A stretch of 14,309 nt of DNA, from positions 1-14,309 of the forward strand of contig RFIY01000018.1 of NCBI GenBank assembly GCA_003695505.1, given 5' to 3'. Below are positions 6,831 through 14,309 of this stretch, piece by piece; the stretch's first letter is position 1, and each line of letters opens with the position of its first letter. This DNA is from Candidatus Dadabacteria bacterium (GTDB lineage: Bacteria; J088). The notes beneath the pieces are model-generated. The model saw only the letters and a program-made list of their open reading frames with translations. It did not search any database and was not told where the DNA came from. The position numbers and the translations under genes were made by a program.

Positions 6831-8183
6831 TTACCCCTGCTTGTCTCTTTGATCGACGTAGTCGCCGATGCGGATCCCCAGTACCGCCGGGTCGAGGGTG
6901 CCGACGATTCGGCGCGGCCGCCCCTCCTGATTGGCCAGATCGAGTGTCAGGGGAATCCGCAGCAGATTTCCTCGCGCGTCGCGGACGATCTTCAGCTTCG
7001 GCTGATCTTCGTGTTCACGATTGAAGGCCACGACGATGCCGACTTCGCCGCTGTTCAGACGCACGGTCGTACCGATTGGATAGATTCCGAGCATACGGAT
7101 AAACGTATCGGTAAACTTCGGATTGAGATGCCCGTTGCTCTTCTGCTTCAGCAGAATCTCAATCCCTTCCTGCGGCGTAAATTGCCGCTGGTACGGACGC
7201 AGAGTCGTAACGGAGTCGTAGACATCGCAGACCGCCGTGATCTGACCCGGCTCCGACAATTCCTTTGTCGGCGACAACTCCGGGTATCCCTTGCGATTGT
7301 AGCCGCAGTGATGTTGCAGGACACCATCGACAATGTCGTGGAGCTGCATCTGCTGCACGATCTCGGCCGAATACTCCGGATGCCGTCGCATTTGCATCCA
7401 CTCGTCGTCGGTCAGCTTTCCCGGCTTGTTGATAATCTCGATCGGCACGCGCGTCTTGCCGACATCGTGCAGCATACCGCCGAGGCCAATCAGCTCCTTG
7501 TCGGCTGACATACCGAGTTCGTCCGCCATCGCCAGTGCGAACACGCCAACATTGACCGAGTGGTTGAAGGTGTAGTTGTCGTAGTCGGACAGCATCGTCA
7601 GGCCGAGCATCAGGTTGGGATCCTGGCTGAGCAACTGACCCAGCTCGTTCATCGTGGCCCGAGCGCGGTCACCGTGCGGAATGTTACCCAGCCGTGCCTC
7701 GCGCCAGAGGTCGACGATATAACGTTTCGCCTCGGTATAGACCTGCAGGGCTCGTTGCTCGAGGTCTTCCTCGTCGAGTTCGACGAGAATGTGTTCGACG
7801 TGCTGCTTTTCGAGGTAGTCGCGGGCATTGCCCCAGTTGGCAAGATCTTCCGGCGGCAGCGCGAGCAGCGCAATCATCGTGCGCAATTCCGCGCCGGTCA
7901 CACCGTGCTGAAACTCGATCCGCACGAGCTGGCGTTCGCGCATAAAATCAAACAGGTCGTCGGAACCTGGAAACGGATCGAAATACGGATTCCCGTCGAC
8001 AACGAGCAGGTCTTCCTGAATGACGACGGCCGCAACCGCCTGTCGGGACAACGCCTGTTCGAGCACGGTCGCAACACGCTGCAGCGGCTGCGTCCGGGCC
8101 GGATGCTCAGGCGGATAGAGGTGAACCGCCTTGGCCGCGGTGGCCAGTTGGGTAATGAGCTGCTGTCCTTGACGCGCATCCAT
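6831..8183 (-). CDS. HD-GYP domain protein with LYPxxHP-type N-terminal domain
   Basis: This 450-residue cytoplasmic protein has three parts. Residues about 8-138 form a domain (LYPPEHP, DLLVVDGNP, MRERQLVRIEF) that aligns with the N-terminus of the HEAT-repeat protein encoded upstream. Residues about 185-365 are an HD-GYP domain, the class that hydrolyses cyclic di-GMP. Its metal ligands appear intact: H208 (NHSVNVG), H239-D240 in HDVGK, H268 (RRHPE), H291-H292 and D320 (AVCDVYDS). The signature after HH is degenerate: HHCGYNRKGYP (291-301) instead of HHERxDGxGYP, although GYP itself is kept. Residues about 366-445 are a small beta-rich tail (GTTVRLNSGEVGIVVAF). The ATG at 8183 has no Shine-Dalgarno motif, but a TACAAT box lies eight bases upstream. 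The gene follows the HEAT gene after 83 bp. It is an active c-di-GMP phosphodiesterase or a binding-only relative; sequence alone does not decide. Confidence 0.92.
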   Translation of the reverse strand: MDARQGQQLITQLATAAKAVHLYPPEHPARTQPLQRVATVLEQALSRQAVAAVVIQEDLLVVDGNPYFDPFPGSDDLFDFMRERQLVRIEFQHGVTGAELRTMIALLALPPEDLANWGNARDYLEKQHVEHILVELDEEDLEQRALQVYTEAKRYIVDLWREARLGNIPHGDRARATMNELGQLLSQDPNLMLGLTMLSDYDNYTFNHSVNVGVFALAMADELGMSADKELIGLGGMLHDVGKTRVPIEIINKPGKLTDDEWMQMRRHPEYSAEIVQQMQLHDIVDGVLQHHCGYNRKGYPELSPTKELSEPGQITAVCDVYDSVTTLRPYQRQFTPQEGIEILLKQKSNGHLNPKFTDTFIRMLGIYPIGTTVRLNSGEVGIVVAFNREHEDQPKLKIVRDARGNLLRIPLTLDLANQEGRPRRIVGTLDPAVLGIRIGDYVDQRDKQG

Positions 8184-8191
8184 GGGGGATC

Positions 8192-8197
8192 ATTGTA
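8192..8197 (-). promoter_or_regulatory. -10 box TACAAT just upstream of the HD-GYP gene
   Basis: TACAAT on the minus strand (8197-8192) matches TATAAT at five of six positions and ends eight bases before the ATG at 8183. Transcription would begin at or next to the start codon, giving a leaderless message, which agrees with the absence of a Shine-Dalgarno motif. No clear -35 is present 16-18 bases upstream. Confidence 0.4.
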
Positions 8198-8266
8198 GCG
8201 GGCGGCGAACCAACATGCACCGAACGTGCGGTTGTTTGCCAAACCAGCCGCCCGACGGGGGTGCGT

Positions 8267-9847
8267 TCATGCGCCCGCGAGACCGGGCCGGCGCTGACGC
8301 TTCATGATGTCTACACCACGCGCCACCCAGCGCCGCACCTCGGCGTCCGGATCCGAAGCATACTGCCGCAACAGATCCCAGGTCTCTGGCAATCGCAGAC
8401 AGATCAATTCTGCTGCAACGCGCCGCAAGGCCTCCTGTCGTCTGGCGCCAAGCAGTTTTCTGCGGGGTGTCATCAGGCGCTCCAGAAAAGGAAGGATATC
8501 GGGCGGATCCAGTTCGGAAAGGACGCGCAGCGCTTCTTCCGCGACCGCGATCGGCGCCTTGTCAACCAGGTTCAGAATCGTTGGCAGCACGTCCGAAGCC
8601 GGGAAATAGGCAAGCTGATCAACGGCATGCCGACGATCATTGTCATCACCGTGTTCCGTGGCGCGAATCAATGCCGCCTGGGCCGTTGCTCCGCCCAGGC
8701 GCCGCAGCGCCTCACGCGCAGCGTAACGTACGCGTGGATGCTCATGGCGAAGCAGGGGCACGAGATCGTCTGCCAGCGCCTCGTCTCCGAGTCCTCCGAG
8801 CAACTGTACCGCATTGCGCACGACGAACCAGCGCGCATCGCCAAGTAGTGCGCGGGCCGGTTCACGAATGTCATCTCCGAATTTGTGGAGTGTCGCGATC
8901 AGACGCTCACGCGCCTTGCGGCTCTCCGCTTCCGCCAATGCATGGAACAGAAAGGGAATCACGGCCGGGCCAATGGGCAACAGCGCGTTGGCGTGATCCT
9001 CCCAGCGGCGCCCCAGCGCCCGGATAATCCGCCCGATCTCGATGTCGACAACGTCCGGGGTCGCGATACTGCGAACCCCCTGAATCAGCAGCGTGTACTG
9101 TTCGTCCGCGTCGCCGAACTGATATGTCAGGCGACTGAGAATCTGCAACGCGATCGCCGACGGTGCATGGTCGTCCGCCTCATCCGCCTGACGACAGTAG
9201 CGAACAATCTTCGCCAGCACCCGGCGAAAACGGTCGACATCGTCCAGAACCGTTATGAGCTTCTCGAGCAACCGATGCAGCTCCGGGTGTTGTTCCCGTG
9301 GTTCGTCCATCAACTGGTCGAGGTTGGTCGCCTCGTCGTCGCCGGTTTCGAGAGCCTCGGGCTCGCTGTCGTCGGCGGCCTGCTCTTCTTCCCAGGCCGA
9401 GATCTGTGTGGCCGAGAACTGCATGTCGTTCGCCCAGATGCCGCGCGCGCCGGCGCGTGCGAGCGCCTGTTCAGCCCCACCTTTCTGATGGAGCTCGTGT
9501 GGCTCCGTCGTCAGGACACGAAACAGGGCGTGAAAATCCTGGAGCGTAGCGCTCTGCGAAAAATGAAGTCTTTTCAGGCGACGCCGGAACAATTCACCCG
9601 AAAGATTCTGCAGCACCTGCGGGTGACCGGTGATCGGCCGCTCGTCAAGCAGCAACTGATTTCGCGTAATCGTGACATCGATATCACCGACCCGTTTGAG
9701 CAACTGGGACAGGAAAAGATAGCTGCGCTCCAGGCTGCGCTGGAAGGCGGGGTGGGTGATCGGATAAAATTGAGCCATACGCAGTGTCTTGCCCATTTCG
9801 ACAAAACACGCCTCATAAATCCGTGCTGGAGAAGTCCGTGCGTTCAA
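8267..9847 (-). CDS. HEAT-repeat protein with LYPxxHP-type N-terminal domain
   Basis: This 526-residue protein starts at TTG 9847-9845, with AGGGAG five bases upstream (9858-9853); ATG at codon 18 is the alternative. Residues about 13-145 (FYPITHP, NQLLLDERP, LFRRRLKRLHF) form a domain homologous to the N-terminus of the adjacent HD-GYP protein. Then comes an acidic low-complexity linker at about 151-187. A helical segment at 188-285 leads into HEAT-like (PBS-lyase-like) repeats to about 515. The clearest repeats contain ARWFVVRNAVQLLGGLGD, HPRVRYAAREALRRLGG, DRRHAVDQLAYF and AEVRRWVARG. There is no signal peptide or membrane helix. HEAT arrays are protein-binding scaffolds; no enzyme motif was seen. 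The shared domain and gene order suggest it works with the HD-GYP protein, perhaps through hetero-association of the common domain. That is inference. Confidence 0.85.
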   Translation of the reverse strand: MNARTSPARIYEACFVEMGKTLRMAQFYPITHPAFQRSLERSYLFLSQLLKRVGDIDVTITRNQLLLDERPITGHPQVLQNLSGELFRRRLKRLHFSQSATLQDFHALFRVLTTEPHELHQKGGAEQALARAGARGIWANDMQFSATQISAWEEEQAADDSEPEALETGDDEATNLDQLMDEPREQHPELHRLLEKLITVLDDVDRFRRVLAKIVRYCRQADEADDHAPSAIALQILSRLTYQFGDADEQYTLLIQGVRSIATPDVVDIEIGRIIRALGRRWEDHANALLPIGPAVIPFLFHALAEAESRKARERLIATLHKFGDDIREPARALLGDARWFVVRNAVQLLGGLGDEALADDLVPLLRHEHPRVRYAAREALRRLGGATAQAALIRATEHGDDNDRRHAVDQLAYFPASDVLPTILNLVDKAPIAVAEEALRVLSELDPPDILPFLERLMTPRRKLLGARRQEALRRVAAELICLRLPETWDLLRQYASDPDAEVRRWVARGVDIMKRQRRPGLAGA

Positions 9848-9917
9848 GCAGACTCCCTGTCGTGTCCGCCAGTCGGCACACGGCCGTCCGCGACCACATT
9901 TGCTGTTCGATCACACC

Positions 9918-9923
9918 AGTGTA
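9918..9923 (-). promoter_or_regulatory. Possible -10 box for the HEAT-repeat gene
   Basis: TACACT on the minus strand (9923-9918) matches the -10 consensus at four of six positions. It would start transcription about 60-65 nt before the TTG at 9847. The best -35 at 17 bp spacing (TTTCGT) is poor. It lies at the extreme 5' end of the divergent pgpA. Confidence 0.25.
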
Positions 9924-9926
9924 GCA

Positions 9927-10439
9927 GTGGCGGAACCTAAACGAAAGCATCAGCCCGGCTGGCTGCCCCTGGCACGCGGTGGGCCAGATGGCCTGACGAC
10001 GCTGCTTGTGGTCACCTGTGGTGGGGCCGGCCTGTCGCCATTCGCACCGGGCACATTCGGCACGTTCGCCGCCTGGGCCGTCGCCTGGATGCTCGATGTG
10101 CCGCACCACACCTGGCTGGCGGTCGGGTTTGCCGCGTTCGTGCTCGGCGTCGTCTACACAGACAGAGCCCATGCCGCGACGGACACGGAGGATCCGGGGT
10201 GGATCGTCATCGATGAAGCGGCGGCGTGGTGGACCTGCTACGGAATCCTCGGGGGCGACCTGCTAATGCAGGCGGCAATCTTTTTCGTATTTCGGCTGTT
10301 CGACATCGCCAAACCACCGCCGGTTGGCTGGATCGACCGCCGCTTCAAGAATGGTTTCGGCGTCATGGCCGATGATCTTGCCGCGGCGGGATGGACGATC
10401 GCGGCCCTGCTGCTGCTTCGCCCCTATATCGCGGCATGA
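9927..10439 (+). CDS. pgpA: Phosphatidylglycerophosphatase A
   Basis: The protein removes the phosphate from phosphatidylglycerol-phosphate at the inner membrane, the last step of phosphatidylglycerol synthesis. Signature motifs of the PgpA family are present in order (numbering from GTG 9927, 170 residues): GLSPFAPGTFGTFAA from 35, a DPGWIVIDEAAAWW acidic motif with D96-E97, FRLFDIAKPPP from 122, DR at 137-138, and GFGVMADDLAAAG from 143. Hydrophobic helices lie at about 51-80, 104-125 and 153-170. The start is uncertain: TTG 9900 gives nine more residues, and neither has a Shine-Dalgarno motif. GTG 9927 was preferred because it places the first motif about as far from the N-terminus as in E. 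coli PgpA. Its stop overlaps the next start as ATGA. Co-location with an LpxH-like phosphatase fits an envelope-lipid operon. Confidence 0.93.
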   Translation: MAEPKRKHQPGWLPLARGGPDGLTTLLVVTCGGAGLSPFAPGTFGTFAAWAVAWMLDVPHHTWLAVGFAAFVLGVVYTDRAHAATDTEDPGWIVIDEAAAWWTCYGILGGDLLMQAAIFFVFRLFDIAKPPPVGWIDRRFKNGFGVMADDLAAAGWTIAALLLLRPYIAA

Positions 10440-11164
10440 GTGGACGGATTTTGTCGGTATCGGACGCGCATCTGTTCGACCTGAATGCGCCGGACGCGCA
10501 GGCATTCCTTGCGTTTCTGGAGCGCCCCGACACGGCGACGGCGCAACTGGTCGTCCTCAACGGTGACATTTTCGACTTTTTCGTGGGCCGCCAGCGTGTC
10601 GCGCTTCGGCACTATGCACCCGTCCTCGAGCGCATCGAAACACTGGCCACACGAACACAGGTCGTCTTTGTTCAGGGCAACCATGATTTTCATCTCGACC
10701 GCGTGCTGTCTTCGAATGTGGCGGTGGTCGACCAGTTCGACACGATCACCTCGGCGGGGTTGCGCGTGCGCTGGCTGCACGGCGACTACGTCGCCCCGTC
10801 GCGAGGGTATCTGGCAGGACACCGTGCGCTGCGATCATCCGCTGCGCTGTGGCTGACCGAGCATCTACCGGCGCACCTGGCCTGGCAACTTGCACTGACG
10901 ATGTCACGAACATCCAGAGACCAGGGACACGATGCAACGCCGGCACAACTGGACGCACTGCGACCGCAGGCGGCTCGAGCGGCGCGTGGCAGCGACCTGC
11001 TCGTCACGGGCCATTTCCACTGCCCGCACGTCGCGCAGCTCGACGGTGGTGGCACCTGGGTGTCGGTCGGGCCCTGGCTGAATGACTGCTGGTATCTGTC
11101 GATCGAGGGGGATCAATGGCGCGTCCAGCAATTCGACGAATCGGGCGTAACGCCGCCCGCCTGA
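10436..11164 (+). CDS. LpxH-like metallophosphoesterase (probable UDP-2,3-diacylglucosamine diphosphatase)
   Basis: The ATG overlaps the pgpA stop (ATGA), giving 242 residues; upstream in-frame codons inside pgpA were not used. The calcineurin-like metal-site motifs are all present: SDAHL with D10 and H12, GDIFDFF with D44, GNHDFHL with N82-H83, HGD with H115, and GHFHCPH with H193 and H195. Size, motif spacing and the DFF after the second motif fit the LpxH family, which cleaves UDP-2,3-diacylglucosamine to lipid X in lipid A synthesis. E. coli LpxH has GNRD where this protein has GNHD, the general phosphoesterase form, so it could be an LpxH-like relative with another substrate. The C-terminus overlaps the next gene by 49 bases. 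Peripheral inner-membrane location is expected. Confidence 0.8.
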   Translation: MSGRILSVSDAHLFDLNAPDAQAFLAFLERPDTATAQLVVLNGDIFDFFVGRQRVALRHYAPVLERIETLATRTQVVFVQGNHDFHLDRVLSSNVAVVDQFDTITSAGLRVRWLHGDYVAPSRGYLAGHRALRSSAALWLTEHLPAHLAWQLALTMSRTSRDQGHDATPAQLDALRPQAARAARGSDLLVTGHFHCPHVAQLDGGGTWVSVGPWLNDCWYLSIEGDQWRVQQFDESGVTPPA

Positions 11165-11871
11165 CCGGAGACATTTTTGCCCCGCAGGTCTGCGCACTGA
11201 CAGGCACGGCGGCGGACTCCGCGCTTGGACCAGAGACGCACCGCCTGCTGCCGGCATTGCCCGAGACACGCTGCCCGCGCTGTGACGGGCCGCCCGGCGA
11301 AGAACTCGAGTGCGGCTTGTGTCGCGCCGCCGCCTGGCGCTGGATCGCAGCGGCCGCGCGCTGGGAAGATCCGTGGCAGCGCCTCATCCGTCGTTGGAAG
11401 CTGGGGCCGGAACCTGCCCTGACACCCGCATTCGCCGATCTGATCTGCGAGCTGATTGCGACCGAAGACATTGATGCAGCGACCTGCGTCGTACCCATAC
11501 CACCGCGCGGACGCGCGAGTCTGTTGCGGGGCGGGCGAATCGTCATCGACCTGGCCTGGTCCGTCGCGACGCGACTTCGCCTTCCAGCCCGGCTGCTGCT
11601 CTGGCCCGAGCGGCCCCAAAGGCCACAACGCGGCCTGCAACGACGGGCGCGTCTGGGCCGGGATCAGGCATTCGTCGTGCGCGCGGCATTGCCACCCGGC
11701 ACTCATCGTGTCCTGCTGATCGATGATGTTATGACGACTGGCGCGACCATGACAGCCGCGACGCGGGCGCTCGTCGCGAGCTGGCCGGGACTCGATGTCT
11801 GCGGAGCCGTTCTGGCACGCGCCTGGACCGAAGGGGGACCCGGCACAATTGCGCACGAAAAAACCCTTTAG
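11116..11871 (+). CDS. ComF-family phosphoribosyltransferase-like protein
   Basis: This 251-residue protein starts at ATG 11116 inside the end of the LpxH-like gene; GAGGGGG four bases upstream supports that start. ComF proteins (GntX/YhgH in E. coli) combine N-terminal zinc-binding CxxC pairs with a type I phosphoribosyltransferase fold and act in DNA uptake or use. Here one CxxC set is kept (C53/C56 and C66/C69), but the earlier set is lost: VCALTG has only C26, and no second pair follows. The PRPP loop VLLIDDVMTTGATM (199-212) is intact. The RRGFNQ motif of the family appears replaced by LRGGRIV (137-143). The C-terminal third (residues about 165-187, GLQRRARLGRDQAF) still follows the family pattern. 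It is clearly of this family but divergent, and function in competence is not shown. Confidence 0.85.
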   Translation: MARPAIRRIGRNAARLTGDIFAPQVCALTGTAADSALGPETHRLLPALPETRCPRCDGPPGEELECGLCRAAAWRWIAAAARWEDPWQRLIRRWKLGPEPALTPAFADLICELIATEDIDAATCVVPIPPRGRASLLRGGRIVIDLAWSVATRLRLPARLLLWPERPQRPQRGLQRRARLGRDQAFVVRAALPPGTHRVLLIDDVMTTGATMTAATRALVASWPGLDVCGAVLARAWTEGGPGTIAHEKTL

Positions 11872-11918
11872 TGGCAAGACGTTCCGACTGTATTCGACTC
11901 GCGCTCAGGGCGACGATC

Positions 11919-11927
11919 TGGTATCAT
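11919..11927 (+). promoter_or_regulatory. Extended -10 promoter for gyrA
   Basis: TGGTATCAT fits TGnTATAAT with hexamer TATCAT at 11922-11927, in the 150-bp gap between the ComF-like gene and gyrA. No convincing -35 is present at the normal distance; a TTCGAC lies 23 bases upstream, too far. The leader would be about 88 nt. Confidence 0.4.
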
Positions 11928-11996
11928 GTCGCGTGCCCGCGAATCGTTCCCGGATCCACACATTGACGACCGCTATCGGTGCCCCGACCCCGCGGC

Positions 11997-12032
11997 ATGA
12001 TGGTACGCGAAAGGATCACCCGTGACGGCTGA
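11997..12032 (+). other. Short upstream frame overlapping the gyrA start
   Basis: ATG ATG at 11997 opens an 11-codon frame ([11 protein letters not shown]) ending at TGA 12030-12032, eleven bases past the first base of the gyrA GTG. It has no Shine-Dalgarno motif of its own. It could couple or interfere with gyrA translation, but chance is likely. Confidence 0.15.
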
Positions 12033-14309
12033 ACTGACGCCGATCAATATCGAAGACGAGATGCGGCAAAGCTATCTCGATTACGCGATGAGCGTGATCA
12101 TTGGCCGCGCATTGCCCGATGTTCGTGACGGTCTCAAACCTGTGCATCGGCGCATTCTCTACGCCATGCACGAACAGGGCAATACGTTCGACAAGCCCTA
12201 CAAGAAGTCGGCGCGCATTGTCGGTGATGTGATCGGAAAGTACCACCCACACGGCGACTCGGCCGTTTATGACGCCATCGTCCGGATGGTGCAGGATTTT
12301 TCGATGCGTGCGCCGCTGATCGACGGCCAGGGCAATTTCGGCAGCGTCGATGGAGACAATGCCGCCGCGATGCGGTACACCGAGATCCGTCTCGCTCGCG
12401 TCGCCAACGAAATGCTCGCGGACATCGACAAGGAAACGGTCGACTGGGCACCCAACTATGATGAGTCCCTGCTGGAGCCCGTCGTTCTGCCGACGCGCGT
12501 CCCCAATATGCTGCTCAATGGTTCTAGCGGGATCGCCGTCGGGATGGCCACAAACATTCCACCGCACAACCTGACGGAACTGTGCAACGGACTGATCGCG
12601 CTCCTGGAAAACCCGGACATCGGTATCGATGAACTGATGGAACACATTCCGGGGCCGGATTTTCCGACGGCGGGCTTCATTCACGGAAAGCGCGCGATCC
12701 GCGAAGCGTACGAAACCGGTCGCGGCGTCATCCGCCTGCGCGCCCGGGCTCACTTCGAAACCGGCCCCAACGACCGGCAGATGATCGTGGTCACGGAGCT
12801 GCCTTACCAGGTCAACAAGGCCCGGCTGCAGGAAAAGATCGCCGAGCTGGTCAAGGACAAGAAACTCGAGGGCATCAGCGACCTGCGTGACGAATCCGAT
12901 CGCGATGGCATGCGCCTGGTGATCTTCGTCAAGCGCGGCGAACAGCCCGAAATCGTGCTCAATCGCCTGTACAAACAGACCGCACTGCAAACGAGCTTCG
13001 GCATCAACGCCGTTGCGTTACACGATGGCCGCCCTCGCCTGATGCCGCTGAAAGACATGCTCCAGGCGTTTCTGTCGCACCGCGAAGAAGTCGTGCTGCG
13101 CCGCAGCCGCTACGAGCTGCGCAAAGCCCGCGAGCGGGCGCACATTCTGGAAGGGCTGGTCAAGGCACTCGATCAGCTCGATGCCGTCATTGAGCTGATT
13201 CGCGCCAGCGCGGATGGCGAAGCCGCGCGCAACGGGCTGATGGAAACGTTCGGTTTCTCCGAAGTTCAGGCGCGCGCCATTCTCGATATGCGCCTGCAGC
13301 GACTGACCGGCCTGGAACGCGACAAGATCATTCAGGAATATCAGGATGTGCTGGCCCGGATTCGTGAGCTCGAAGAAATCCTCGCCAGCCGCGATAAGGT
13401 ACTCGCCATCATCGGCGATGAGATCCGCGAGATTCGCGATGCGTACGGCGACGAGCGGCGAACCGAGATCGTCGAGGCGCAGGATGAAATCCGCATGGAG
13501 GATCTGATCGCCGACGACGAAATGGTCGTCGTGCGAACGCACCGCGGCTACATCAAACGATTGAGCCTGGACGAGTTTCGTCAGCAGCGGCGCGGCGGAA
13601 AAGGCAAAACCGGCATCGGCACCCGTGACGAAGACTGGGTTGAAGATCTTTTCGTCGCGCGGGCGCATTCGATGCTGCTGTTCTTTACCGACCACGGGCA
13701 GGTCCACTGGCTCAAGGTCTGGCAGGTTCCCGAGGCCGGACGGGCCGCACGCGGCCTGCCGATCGTCAACCTGCTCGAGCTCGGAGAAGACGAAAAGGTC
13801 TCTGCGGTCGTTCCGGTGCGGGAGTTCGACCCCGATACGTCCCTGCTGTTCGTGACCCGCAACGGCGTCGTCAAACGCACCGAACTCGTTGCCTACAGCC
13901 GGCCACGCGCCAGCGGCATCCACGCGATCCGTCTTGACGAAGGCGACACCGTCGTCTCGGTCTTTCCCGTGACCGACGAACATCAGGCCGTGCTGGTGAC
14001 CCATGGCGGCCAGGCGATCCGTTTCCGGGTAACCGACGTCCGGCTGATGGGCCGGGTTGCACGCGGCGTGCGTGGCATCGACCTGGCGGATGGTGACTAT
14101 GTTGTCGGCGGCTTTCGTGCCGAGCCGGACATCGCGGTACTGACGATCAGCGAACGCGGTTATGGCAAACGCACCGCCATCGACGAGTATCGTCTTCAGG
14201 GTCGGGGTGGCAAGGGCATTATCGCCATGCGCCTGACCGACAAGACCGGCAAACTCGTTGGCGCCATGGGCGTCTATGAAGACGATCAGGTCATGCTGGT
14301 CACCGATAC
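12022..14309 (+). CDS. gyrA: DNA gyrase subunit A (C-terminus cut by the window edge)
   Basis: The frame opens at GTG 12022, with AAAGGA six bases upstream, and runs off the right edge after 762 full codons. GyrA is the DNA-cleaving subunit of gyrase, which introduces negative supercoils. Visible landmarks are the N-terminal [30 protein letters not shown], the quinolone-region [12 protein letters not shown] with S80 and D84 (matching E. coli S83 and D87, wild-type residues), and [11 protein letters not shown] with catalytic Y119. QRRGGKG, the GyrA box (522-528), separates it from ParC. Beta-propeller blades follow the box. Relative to E. coli numbering the box comes about 35 residues early, because a segment after IELIRAS (about 390-395) is missing. 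It sits alone after the ComF-like gene with its own extended -10 promoter. Confidence 0.97.
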   Translation, partial: MTAELTPINIEDEMRQSYLDYAMSVIIGRALPDVRDGLKPVHRRILYAMHEQGNTFDKPYKKSARIVGDVIGKYHPHGDSAVYDAIVRMVQDFSMRAPLIDGQGNFGSVDGDNAAAMRYTEIRLARVANEMLADIDKETVDWAPNYDESLLEPVVLPTRVPNMLLNGSSGIAVGMATNIPPHNLTELCNGLIALLENPDIGIDELMEHIPGPDFPTAGFIHGKRAIREAYETGRGVIRLRARAHFETGPNDRQMIVVTELPYQVNKARLQEKIAELVKDKKLEGISDLRDESDRDGMRLVIFVKRGEQPEIVLNRLYKQTALQTSFGINAVALHDGRPRLMPLKDMLQAFLSHREEVVLRRSRYELRKARERAHILEGLVKALDQLDAVIELIRASADGEAARNGLMETFGFSEVQARAILDMRLQRLTGLERDKIIQEYQDVLARIRELEEILASRDKVLAIIGDEIREIRDAYGDERRTEIVEAQDEIRMEDLIADDEMVVVRTHRGYIKRLSLDEFRQQRRGGKGKTGIGTRDEDWVEDLFVARAHSMLLFFTDHGQVHWLKVWQVPEAGRAARGLPIVNLLELGEDEKVSAVVPVREFDPDTSLLFVTRNGVVKRTELVAYSRPRASGIHAIRLDEGDTVVSVFPVTDEHQAVLVTHGGQAIRFRVTDVRLMGRVARGVRGIDLADGDYVVGGFRAEPDIAVLTISERGYGKRTAIDEYRLQGRGGKGIIAMRLTDKTGKLVGAMGVYEDDQVMLVTD

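Noticed and set aside
8198-8266. Small inverted repeats (GTTTGGCAAAC, GCACCGAACGTGC) between the HEAT and HD-GYP genes
   Set aside because: Stems of four to five pairs with tiny loops are expected by chance.
8885-9940. Plus-strand frame of 351 codons
   Set aside because: It is antisense to the HEAT-repeat gene and shows no domain.
10391-10435. Upstream GTG/ATG-type extension of the LpxH-like protein inside pgpA
   Set aside because: The 15 extra residues precede the family's conserved N-terminal strand, and ATG 10436 overlaps the pgpA stop in the usual coupled form.
12016-14004. Two long minus-strand frames at 12016-12990 and 13018-14004
   Set aside because: They are antisense to gyrA, which is unmistakable on the plus strand.
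1-14309. tRNA, rRNA, CRISPR arrays, insertion sequences or phage genes
   Set aside because: None was found by eye: no transposase or integrase motifs, no regularly spaced repeats, no RNA-gene signatures.

Overview
The window is GC-rich and densely packed: twelve protein genes, no RNA genes, no mobile element, no CRISPR array, and no gap longer than about 150 bases. It looks like chromosomal core DNA from a Gram-negative bacterium. Evidence for an outer membrane is a BamD-like lipoprotein, an LpxH-like phosphatase and periplasmic proteins. The lineage looks proteobacterial in the broad sense. The rpiB-glyA-nrdR order recalls Deltaproteobacteria from memory, and the GyrA lacks an internal segment of roughly 35 residues that E. 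coli GyrA has. No genus can be named.

Layout. 1-492 (+) is the C-terminal part of a TRAP-transporter solute-binding protein. 556-1833 (-) is citrate synthase (gltA). 1954-2954 (-) is a two-gene unit encoding a small one-pass membrane protein and a BamD-like lipoprotein. Divergent from it, 3053-6780 (+) carries an in-frame fusion of ribose-5-phosphate isomerase B with serine hydroxymethyltransferase, then nrdR, then an unrecognised secreted protein translationally coupled to nrdR. 6831-9847 (-) holds an HD-GYP protein and, upstream of it, a HEAT-repeat protein; the two share a homologous N-terminal domain. 9927-11871 (+) is a tightly overlapped cluster pgpA / lpxH-like / comF-like. 12022 to the right edge (+) is gyrA, cut by the window end.

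How the genes fit together. The RpiB-GlyA fusion and NrdR form a nucleotide-supply theme: ribose-5-phosphate, one-carbon units and control of ribonucleotide reductase. The pgpA/lpxH-like/comF-like cluster has two envelope-lipid phosphatases. The HEAT/HD-GYP pair is probably a signalling unit, with a c-di-GMP hydrolase (or sensor, since its GYP signature is degenerate) and a scaffold using the same input domain.

Main leads: (1) the RpiB-GlyA fusion, with a Shine-Dalgarno-like motif and an ATT codon exactly at the SHMT domain border; (2) the shared N-terminal domain in HD-GYP and HEAT proteins, alignable without gaps over about 115 residues at a constant offset; (3) the secreted beta-rich protein coupled to nrdR; (4) a possible leaderless start of the HD-GYP gene.
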